Shown here piece by piece: positions 1 through 5,557 of a stretch of 7,940 bases of DNA. The stretch is from UBA6120 sp964639215. Its GTDB lineage: Bacteria > Bacillota_I > Bacilli_A > RFN20 > CAG-826. The position numbers were made by a program, and so were the translations under genes. Where the stretch lies: contig CAZXCV010000027.1 of NCBI GenBank assembly GCA_964639215.1, positions 1-7,940 on the forward strand, read 5' to 3'. The notes below the pieces were generated by a model. It ran no database searches and was not told the DNA's origin. It saw only the letters and a list, made by a program, of their open reading frames with translations. The number at the start of each line of letters is the position of its first letter. Position 1 is the stretch's first letter.

Positions 1-53
1 CCCACGACCTTCTGTACGTCAAACAGATGCTCTCCCAGCTGAGCTAAACATCC
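1..53 (-). tRNA. tRNA-Val (anticodon GAC), 3' part cut by window edge
   Basis: Read on the minus strand, this begins with acceptor strand GGATGTT and TA. A D-arm follows with stem GCTC/GAGC and an AGCTGGGA-type loop. Next come a 5-bp anticodon stem (TCTGT/ACAGA) around loop TTGACGT, variable loop AGGTC and the first T-stem strand GTGGG, where the window ends. The anticodon, at 20-18, is GAC, which reads valine GUC/GUU. The T-loop, 3' acceptor strand and any CCA are outside the window. It lies 5 nt downstream of tRNA-Thr, so the two are almost certainly processed from one transcript. Confidence 0.9.
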
Positions 54-58
54 AAGGC

Positions 59-135
59 TGGTGCCGACGATAGGAATTGAACCCACAACCTACTGATTAC
101 GATTCAGTTGCTCTGCCAGATTGAGCTACGTCGGC
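59..135 (-). tRNA. tRNA-Thr (anticodon CGT), complete with encoded CCA
   Basis: A full cloverleaf reads on the minus strand. The acceptor GCCGACG (135-129) pairs perfectly with CGTCGGC (69-63). The D-stem is GCTC/GAGC, the anticodon stem ACTGA/TCAGT surrounds loop ATCGTAA, and the variable loop is AGGTT. The T-arm is GTGGG-TTCAATT-CCTAT with two G-U pairs. Discriminator A (62) and an encoded CCA (61-59) follow. Anticodon CGT at 101-99 reads threonine ACG. This isoacceptor supplements the usual TGT tRNA and fits a genome that is not extremely AT-rich. Confidence 0.95.
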
Positions 136-160
136 AAGCTCCCTAAATCGGCTAATTTAT

Positions 161-187
161 CTTATACAATTTAATCGTTCTTTTCAA
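161..187 (-). promoter_or_regulatory. Putative promoter of the tRNA-Thr/tRNA-Val transcript
   Basis: On the minus strand a TTGAAA -35-like box (187-182) is followed after 15 nt by TATAAG (166-161), about 25 nt upstream of the mature 5' end of tRNA-Thr. The elements match the sigma-A consensus well, but the 15-nt spacer is short, so the exact -10 register is uncertain. It lies back-to-back with the promoter of the MATE gene. Confidence 0.45.
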
Positions 188-212
188 GTATAAAATCACC
201 CATCAGTTGTTG

Positions 213-240
213 TTGTTTATAAATATTAAATTGTTATAAT
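213..240 (+). promoter_or_regulatory. Extended -10 promoter of the MATE gene
   Basis: A perfect TATAAT at 235-240 is preceded by TGT at 232-234, forming an extended -10 (TGnTATAAT). A TTGTTT -35-like box at 213-218 lies 16 nt upstream, inside a TTG-rich run. A start site about 7 nt after the -10 would fall near position 247. That is at, or just before, the first possible start codons of the MATE gene (GTG 248, ATG 254), so the message would have almost no 5' leader. Confidence 0.65.
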
Positions 241-253
241 GGTCTAGGTGTCT

Positions 254-1606
254 ATGGCAAACAAGGAAATTCACGAACATAAGTTTATCAATATTTTCTG
301 GCCACTTCTAATTGAAGTGTTTTTAGCAGTTCTCGTGAGTCTCACCGATACATTGATGCTCTATGCTGTGAGTAATGAAGCCGTTGGCGCTGTTGGTACA
401 GCGGCGACGTATCTCAGTTTTATCACTGTTGCTTTCACGATCTTTTCAACCGGAGCGCTTGCCGTTTTCACGCAGTTTATGGGCGCTAAAAAACACTATA
501 CCGCCCAGCATGCATTTAAGATTGCATTGGTGATTAATTTGGTCATTGGCCTATTCATTAGTTTCACCTTCATCTTCTTCTCAACCCCGATATTACGACT
601 CTTGATGGGAACATCCGATCTTATTCCGGCCGCGAGCATTTATCTGCAAATCGTCGGTGGTTCCATTTTCTTCAATGCGATGACGCCAATTGTTGGCAAT
701 TACATGCGCGCATTTGGTCATGATAAGTCGCCGATGTTTGCAAGCCTGGCTGCCAATGTTACGAATATTACGCTGAATATATTAGCAATCTATGTATTCC
801 ATTGGGGTGTTATTGGTGTTGCCGCCGCGACAGCTACCGCTTACTTTGTTAATTTGTTTGGGCACATTATTTTAGCCTATATTCACGTTCCACAAATAAC
901 CCAGAAAAAAATCGATATTTCCAATCGCGATTTAATCAAAGATATGCTGAAAGTCGGTTTTCCCGCAGCCATCGAAACATTCGTCTATTTCGGGGCGATG
1001 TCGGTCGTCGTCACCGTCTTAAACCTATATGATCCCACGGGCATTCAAGTCACCGTTCGCGTCACCGTCGAACATATCGCCAGCATTGCTTATATACCAT
1101 CGGCTGCACTGGCGCACGCCAATTCAATCAAGACTGGATTTCGTTGTGGACGCCATAACTATGAACGATGTGCGAGTGAAACACAGCGCATTGCTTTATG
1201 GGGTTTAGGGGTGTCGGTCACGATCGCGTTATTACTCGCATTTTTCGGAGATCCCATTATCAGGATTTTCACTTCAAGTGAGGGCATGGTCGGCGAAGAA
1301 TTAGAAGCAATTGTGAACCTCGTTAAAATTTGTCTATGGATTCAAGTCGGACTTGAAGTTGGCCGCTCAATCAATTTAATAACCGGTGAATCACTCAAAG
1401 TGGCTGGTGATGCCATGTTTGTTGGAATTGTCGGCTTCATCTCACTTACAATTATCGTTGGTTTTGGGTCATACCTACTTGGATATTATTTCGGTTTCGG
1501 TGTCATCGGTGTCTTTATCGTCCTCGCGTTAGATGAAATACTGCGTGGTCTATTAATGATTTTCCGGTGGAATACGCGAACATGGGCCAAGAAAACGTTA
1601 GTCTAG
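254..1606 (+). CDS. MATE-family multidrug/small-molecule efflux transporter
   Basis: This encodes a 450-aa polytopic membrane protein of the size usual for MATE transporters, which use an inward Na+ or H+ gradient to export cationic drugs, toxins or metabolites. About 12 hydrophobic segments are visible, in two halves. TM1 is near residues 11-36 (FWPLL...SLTDTLML, the start typical of the family). The stretch around 150-200 (NYMRAFGHDKSP, then a long N/A/G-rich helix pair) is the usual MATE region ending the first half. The second half starts near 230 (LKVGFPAAIE), and a basic tail ends the protein. ATG 254 is chosen over in-frame GTG 248 because ATG is the stronger codon. A weak AGGTG lies just upstream, and the promoter -10 ends at 240, so either start gives a nearly leaderless message. 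The substrate cannot be read from sequence. The following lipoprotein gene is 60 nt downstream on the same strand and might be co-transcribed, since no terminator hairpin is evident between them. Confidence 0.9.
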   Translation: MANKEIHEHKFINIFWPLLIEVFLAVLVSLTDTLMLYAVSNEAVGAVGTAATYLSFITVAFTIFSTGALAVFTQFMGAKKHYTAQHAFKIALVINLVIGLFISFTFIFFSTPILRLLMGTSDLIPAASIYLQIVGGSIFFNAMTPIVGNYMRAFGHDKSPMFASLAANVTNITLNILAIYVFHWGVIGVAAATATAYFVNLFGHIILAYIHVPQITQKKIDISNRDLIKDMLKVGFPAAIETFVYFGAMSVVVTVLNLYDPTGIQVTVRVTVEHIASIAYIPSAALAHANSIKTGFRCGRHNYERCASETQRIALWGLGVSVTIALLLAFFGDPIIRIFTSSEGMVGEELEAIVNLVKICLWIQVGLEVGRSINLITGESLKVAGDAMFVGIVGFISLTIIVGFGSYLLGYYFGFGVIGVFIVLALDEILRGLLMIFRWNTRTWAKKTLV

Positions 1607-1655
1607 TTCTCACCAAGTAACGAAAACATATAAATTATTTTTCTTCCCTTATATT

Positions 1656-1660
1656 TGGAG
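1656..1660 (+). promoter_or_regulatory. Ribosome-binding site deciding the esterase start
   Basis: The sequence TGGAG (core GGAG, 1657-1660) lies 6 nt before ATG 1667. An in-frame TTG at 1655 overlaps this site and so cannot be the start; it would also spoil the n-region of the signal peptide. Confidence 0.75.
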
Positions 1661-1666
1661 TGCTCC

Positions 1667-2956
1667 ATGAAACTTAAGTTAATGCTCATCCCAGTTATAA
1701 TAAGTAGCTTCTTGAGTAGTTGCCATTTTACTTCTTCCATCTCCACGAGCCTAGTTGATGACACGAGTTCGACTTCAGTAGTTACTTCTAGTGCTTCGTC
1801 TTTAGATTCTTTACACCCAACCATTCGATTTAACGTTAATATTCCACTTGCGATTGCTACGACTGCTAACATTCGCATCGCTGGTTCGTTTAATAGTTGG
1901 AATCCTTTAGCAGAACATAATATCTTGACGAAACTTGATACGTATAATTATCAAATTGATCTCGTCTTTCTCGACACTGATGTGGCAATGACGATTGAAT
2001 ATAAATACGTCCTCTTACTTCCAGACCAACTCGATAATCCATGGACAAATGTTGAGGGAACGAGTACTGGTGGTGAACGAAGTAATCGCACTTATATAAT
2101 CAAGGAGGGATTTCAAACTGTGAATGACACTGTCGCAGCCTTTAAAAATAATATCACCCAATCATCAGTTACCCGAGGCACACTTCAGAAAGTCGTTTTA
2201 ACGATGTCGCAGTACAGTGAACCACGCCAGCGAACAATTCGCATTTGGTTACCCGATGGTTATGATGGTGATGATACGAGCAAAAAATATCCCGTCATGT
2301 ATCTGCATGATGGCCAAAATTTATTTGATACATATACTTCATTTGCTGGTGAATGGAAGATTGATGAAACGATTGGTAAAATGATGGACGATGGATATTT
2401 TGGTGCGATCATCGTCGGGATTGATAATAGTGCTGACCGCCTCAATGAGCTATCGCCAACCTGGACGCGAACATCCTCTGGTAGTACCTACATTGCAAAT
2501 CCAAGTGGCGAATTGTACGCCGCGTTTATCGTTGAGACGGTAAAACCATATATCGACAGCCATTTCAACACGAATCCAAGTCGCGCGACAACGGGCATCG
2601 GTGGTTCTTCAATGGGTGGTGTCATCTCGTTGTATATGGCCCTCACCTACCCCGAAGTATTTGGCTATGGGTTATTATTTTCAACAGCAATGTGGCTATA
2701 TGAACAAAATACCATTAGTAATTTCGTCAGTAGCAAATCATTCATTGACATTAATGAATTACCGCGGCTCTATTTATACGCTGGTGGCCTCGAGACCTCA
2801 GTCACGCCGTATGTTGCCTCGATTAGTAATGCTTTGATTAACCACGGATATCCAAGTGAAAAAATTGCCACTCACGTAGATCCAAGTCGCGATCATAATG
2901 AAGTGGCTTGGGCTTATTATTTTCCAATTGCTTATCAGTGGTTAATTTTGCAATAA
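1667..2956 (+). CDS. Secreted lipoprotein: CBM20/E-set-like starch-binding domain plus putative esterase (alpha/beta hydrolase)
   Basis: This is a 429-aa exported, probably membrane-anchored hydrolase. Residues 1-19 form a lipoprotein signal peptide with lipobox LSSC (Cys19). Residues 20-50 are a Ser/Thr-rich linker. Residues about 50-150 resemble a CBM20/CBM48-type beta-sandwich: IAGSFNSWNP near 71-80, IEYKYV near 110-115 and a closing ERSNRTY near 137-143. Residues about 170-429 match the putative esterase family (PF00756; esterase D, enterobactin-esterase and feruloyl-esterase relatives). They contain YLHDGQNLFD (212-221), the nucleophile elbow GSSMG with predicted catalytic Ser315, a probable acid near Glu376 (YAGGLE) and catalytic His410 in DHNEVAW. 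The architecture suggests an ester-cleaving enzyme held near a polysaccharide, for example deacylating a glycan; the substrate is inference. The active-site residues appear intact. The gene follows the MATE gene by 60 nt, where only a loose -10-like TATAAA (1629-1634) is visible, and converges with the gene on the other strand. Confidence 0.88.
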   Translation: MKLKLMLIPVIISSFLSSCHFTSSISTSLVDDTSSTSVVTSSASSLDSLHPTIRFNVNIPLAIATTANIRIAGSFNSWNPLAEHNILTKLDTYNYQIDLVFLDTDVAMTIEYKYVLLLPDQLDNPWTNVEGTSTGGERSNRTYIIKEGFQTVNDTVAAFKNNITQSSVTRGTLQKVVLTMSQYSEPRQRTIRIWLPDGYDGDDTSKKYPVMYLHDGQNLFDTYTSFAGEWKIDETIGKMMDDGYFGAIIVGIDNSADRLNELSPTWTRTSSGSTYIANPSGELYAAFIVETVKPYIDSHFNTNPSRATTGIGGSSMGGVISLYMALTYPEVFGYGLLFSTAMWLYEQNTISNFVSSKSFIDINELPRLYLYAGGLETSVTPYVASISNALINHGYPSEKIATHVDPSRDHNEVAWAYYFPIAYQWLILQ

Positions 2957-2972
2957 CTTAAGCAAATCGTTG

Positions 2973-4928
2973 TTATTTACTATCACCATTAATATTTCGA
3001 TGATTTTTCTTTTGACGCGCAATTTCAATCTTATTAAGGAAATATTCAATGACGATGAGATATAGTTTCTCACCGAGAATTTTATCTTCCCAACCATGAT
3101 CGATGCTCGGGCAATCATTGACCTCAATCACATATGGAATCCCATCTTTGACTTTGACATCGACCCCATAAAAACCATCGCCCATACAGGCGGCTGCTTT
3201 AATCGCATAATTGACGACATCAGCTGGAGCCTCTTCGACAAGAAATGTTTCGACACCACCAACGGTTATCCGTCCACCTTCCGCGTGCCAGTTATAAATT
3301 TGCCAATGGTTTTTCGCCATATAATATTTACAAGCATAGATTGGTCGGCCACCGAGAATGCCAATCCGCCAGTCAAACGGACTGATAATGCATTCTTGGG
3401 CGATCAATAGTTCACTTGTCTTGAACAGTTCTTTAAGCTTTGATTTGAGTTCGGTCATGTTATTCACTTTAAAGACGCCTTTACTAGAAGCCGAATCGGG
3501 TCGTTTTAAAATGATGGGAAATGGAATCGTCGTAACGATTTCATTGATCGAAATCTTATTACTAATAATCATCGTTTTCGGTGTTGGAATATTCTCATAG
3601 CGCGCCGCTTCATGGAAATACACTTTATTGGCGCATTTTAATATTGACCACGGGTCATCGATGACCACTAAACCTTCAGCATAAGCATAGCGACTGAATT
3701 GATACGTATAGTCATTGACATTTGTCGTCACCCGAATGAAGAGGGCATCAAATTGTGGAATGCGATGATAATCTTCTTTCGTGATGTATTCAGCATAAAA
3801 TCCAAGTTTTTCCGCCGCGCGAACAATCCGATCAAGCGCGGTTTTTCCTGATGGTGGTGCTGCTTCCTTTGGATCAATGAGTATGGCGAGGTCGTATTTA
3901 TATTGTTTGATGCCACTGACATAAAAGCGTTTGTTATCAAGATAATCAGAAATAATGGCACCTAGTTGTGGGGAAGGCGCTAAATCTTTTAAGAACAGGG
4001 GTCGCACATCAACAAGCTGCCACCGGCGTGATTTGGCAAATGTAAATTCGACGAGTGGACCATCAAATAGTCGCATGAGTGAACGGCCAAGACGCGTATA
4101 TTGCTTCGGACTAATGCGCCCAAAGATGGCCGTCATCTTAAACGATTTATCGCGGCGGTGCTTGAAAGTTTCTTCAATTAGTTCTTCACTCTCATCACCG
4201 ATTGAAATGGCAATTGTCTCTTTGGCAAAGTCTTCAATCGTCGCCACATTCGGTGTAGCCCGTAAGCCACGGGCACTGGCAAGGAGCGACACATAATAAC
4301 CAATCGATTGATAAGCGTAACTTGAACATAAATTAAAAATGCGCAGTTCTTTCGCAGTGATATACCGCTCATCATTCAAAAACACTTCTGGTGTGATTAC
4401 TTCAACATCGTCAAGATCGCCAATAAATGGATAATCCTTATCGACAACGAGCACGTTTGTATAATAACGGGGGACACTTGGTTCTTCTTTCAGTACTAGG
4501 ACAAGGCGATAGCCATGTTCTCGAGTGCCGTAATAATTCCGTAACTTCTCAGTCTTCACAAATCCAAATGATTCATACCAAGCGATAAGATGTGGTTCTT
4601 TAGCATCAACTTCAAGTGAGAGACGAGGTATGCCTTGTTCTTTGGCTTTACCAATCACATACTTAACAAGTTTTCTTCCATAATCATGGCCGCGATATTC
4701 GGCTAAGACCGCCAGCGAATAAATACGCCATGTTTTCTTATGACGCCAAATGGTAATGCTGCCAACACTGATATTGTTACTAGTGATGATATAAACATCT
4801 TGTCGCTCACTATTGAGACTACGACTGATTGCGGTTTTGTCAAAGCGGCGCGCGCTTGGAAAATTTTCTTCTAACGTTAAAAGGAATGGAAGATCCGGTA
4901 ATCCGGCAATACGTATATCATCAAGCAT
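2973..4928 (-). CDS. GNAT acetyltransferase-RLAN-ATP-grasp (RimK-type) fusion ligase
   Basis: This is a 651-aa cytoplasmic protein with three domains. Residues 1 to about 148 are a GNAT N-acetyltransferase with the acetyl-CoA loop RGHDYG (79-84) followed by RKL, and WYESFGF near 117-123. Residues about 155-310 match the RLAN domain (RimK-like ATP-grasp N-terminal), recognisable by NLCSSYAYQSIGYYVSLLA near 199-217 and PNVATIED. Residues about 345-640 are a RimK-type ATP-grasp: ATP-binding ILKRPDSASSKG (473-484), AQE (510-512), DWRIGILGGRP (519-529), ACKYYM, and the metal/catalytic cluster with Asp590, Glu602 and Asn604 (VIEVNDCPS). All core residues look intact. ATP-grasp enzymes of this type join a carboxylate to an amine through an acyl-phosphate. 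With the GNAT domain, an N-acetylated, amide-linked metabolite or a modified peptide tail is the likely product; the substrates are unknown. The ATG at 4928-4926 is preferred over in-frame GTG at 4943-4941, because the AAAGGAG site overlaps that GTG. The gene converges on the esterase gene with 16 bp between stops and probably has its own promoter. Confidence 0.88.
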   Translation of the reverse strand: MLDDIRIAGLPDLPFLLTLEENFPSARRFDKTAISRSLNSERQDVYIITSNNISVGSITIWRHKKTWRIYSLAVLAEYRGHDYGRKLVKYVIGKAKEQGIPRLSLEVDAKEPHLIAWYESFGFVKTEKLRNYYGTREHGYRLVLVLKEEPSVPRYYTNVLVVDKDYPFIGDLDDVEVITPEVFLNDERYITAKELRIFNLCSSYAYQSIGYYVSLLASARGLRATPNVATIEDFAKETIAISIGDESEELIEETFKHRRDKSFKMTAIFGRISPKQYTRLGRSLMRLFDGPLVEFTFAKSRRWQLVDVRPLFLKDLAPSPQLGAIISDYLDNKRFYVSGIKQYKYDLAILIDPKEAAPPSGKTALDRIVRAAEKLGFYAEYITKEDYHRIPQFDALFIRVTTNVNDYTYQFSRYAYAEGLVVIDDPWSILKCANKVYFHEAARYENIPTPKTMIISNKISINEIVTTIPFPIILKRPDSASSKGVFKVNNMTELKSKLKELFKTSELLIAQECIISPFDWRIGILGGRPIYACKYYMAKNHWQIYNWHAEGGRITVGGVETFLVEEAPADVVNYAIKAAACMGDGFYGVDVKVKDGIPYVIEVNDCPSIDHGWEDKILGEKLYLIVIEYFLNKIEIARQKKNHRNINGDSK

Positions 4929-4942
4929 AAAGCTCTGCGTCA

Positions 4943-4949
4943 CTCCTTT
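4943..4949 (-). promoter_or_regulatory. Ribosome-binding site of the GNAT-ATP-grasp gene, with unusually long spacing
   Basis: AAAGGAG on the minus strand (4949-4943) is the only strong Shine-Dalgarno sequence upstream. It runs into an in-frame GTG (4943-4941), which therefore cannot use it. The next in-frame start, ATG 4928, lies 14 nt past the GGAG core, which is longer than the usual 5-9 nt. That start places the GNAT beta-1 strand (DIRIAGL) directly at the N-terminus, as is usual for the family. Confidence 0.6.
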
Positions 4950-4976
4950 GAATCACGGATGTGGATTGAGCCCACA

Positions 4977-5005
4977 ATCATAATCTATTTAGATTACTTT
5001 AATAA
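4977..5005 (-). promoter_or_regulatory. Putative promoter of the GNAT-ATP-grasp gene containing a palindromic operator-like site
   Basis: On the minus strand TTATTA (5005-5000) and TATGAT (4982-4977) are separated by 17 nt, giving a weak -35 and a fair -10. Between and partly over them is a perfect inverted repeat, TAATCTA-TT-TAGATTA (4981-4996). That position suits a repressor that blocks RNA polymerase. A related AGATTA copy occurs at 5005-5010. Much of the region is AT-rich, so chance symmetry is possible, and no regulator gene is seen nearby. Confidence 0.4.
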
Positions 5006-5093
5006 GATTATCACTTAATTACATGGCTTAATAGATGGCATAATGAAGAATGCGAAAAAGTGGGATTTTGTAAAACAAATCATCACTTATTTA

Positions 5094-5522
5094 TCATCTT
5101 GATTCCACGAACGCCTTAAATAATTCCATTGCTTTGGTGGTCTTTTGAATGAAGCGTTCACGAGGTAGCGTCACCTCATCGACAAACGTAAACGTCACAT
5201 CCATTGTCCAGTGGGTGACGCAATCGAACTCGATGAATGTATTGACACAGTGATTGATGGCCCCAGGTACCGTGTATTCAATCACGATGCGATGTGGCAA
5301 GTTATTTTCATGAACATGGACGCCCATCGTCATCGCGCTATGATCAAAACTGAAGATAAGCTTACCGATGCTTCCTTCATCAAATAATGTCCCGATCACA
5401 TCTTCAATCTTTGTTAAACCATCTTCCCAAACGGGCATTAATGTTTTATCAACAAAAAGGGCACTCACAAGACTTGTTGGTTTCTCGATTGTTAGCGTGA
5501 CGGAATAATTAATCTCTTTCAT
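5094..5522 (-). CDS. Small SRPBCC/START-like (Bet v1 fold) domain protein
   Basis: This 142-aa soluble protein has no signal peptide or membrane segment. The pattern is that of the SRPBCC (polyketide cyclase/AHSA1/START-like) fold, which forms a deep hydrophobic ligand cavity. It has an opening beta strand (INYSVTLTIEKP, 4-15), a short helical region containing MPVWEDGL (28-35), several alternating beta strands from about 50 to 118, and a long amphipathic C-terminal helix starting near PRERFIQKTTKAME. Its length is typical for a stand-alone family member. The family binds lipids, cofactors or hydrophobic metabolites or acts as a co-chaperone; nothing here identifies a ligand. The start is ATG 5522, since GAGG (5532-5529) stands 6 nt before it and the longer TTG start at 5534 overlaps that site. 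It follows the LRR gene by 35 nt on the same strand and may share its transcript. It ends in TGA, which shows that TGA is a stop here. Confidence 0.65.
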   Translation of the reverse strand: MKEINYSVTLTIEKPTSLVSALFVDKTLMPVWEDGLTKIEDVIGTLFDEGSIGKLIFSFDHSAMTMGVHVHENNLPHRIVIEYTVPGAINHCVNTFIEFDCVTHWTMDVTFTFVDEVTLPRERFIQKTTKAMELFKAFVESR

Positions 5523-5528
5523 TATGTT

Positions 5529-5532
5529 CCTC
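5529..5532 (-). promoter_or_regulatory. Ribosome-binding site deciding the SRPBCC gene start
   Basis: GAGG (followed by AA) on the minus strand is 6 nt before ATG 5522. The alternative in-frame TTG at 5534-5532 overlaps it and is rejected. Confidence 0.7.
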
Positions 5533-5557
5533 AAACAATCTTCTAATAATAGTTATA

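Noticed and set aside
239..247. Minimal upstream open frame ATG GTC TAG before the MATE gene
   Set aside because: It overlaps the -10 box and so would not be transcribed from the predicted start.
1603..1878. Minus-strand open frame of 91 codons over the start of the esterase lipoprotein gene
   Set aside because: It covers the signal peptide and linker of the real gene and has no recognisable domain.
2952..2977. Inverted repeat AATAAC...GTTATT spanning the two convergent stop codons, considered as a bidirectional terminator
   Set aside because: The arms are only 6 bp and AT-rich with a 14-nt loop, and there is no clear T-tract, so the pairing is weak and may be chance.
3096..4375. Several open frames of 65-113 codons overlapping the GNAT-ATP-grasp gene on both strands
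   Set aside because: They lie wholly within a well-supported gene with intact conserved domains and show no family resemblance or ribosome-binding sites of their own.
4960..4979. Two overlapping 5-bp hairpins (TGTGG/CCACA and GATTG/CAATC) upstream of the ligase gene, considered as a riboswitch-like leader
   Set aside because: With the proposed promoter they overlap the transcription start and would not be fully transcribed. The stems are short and no riboswitch consensus is recognisable.
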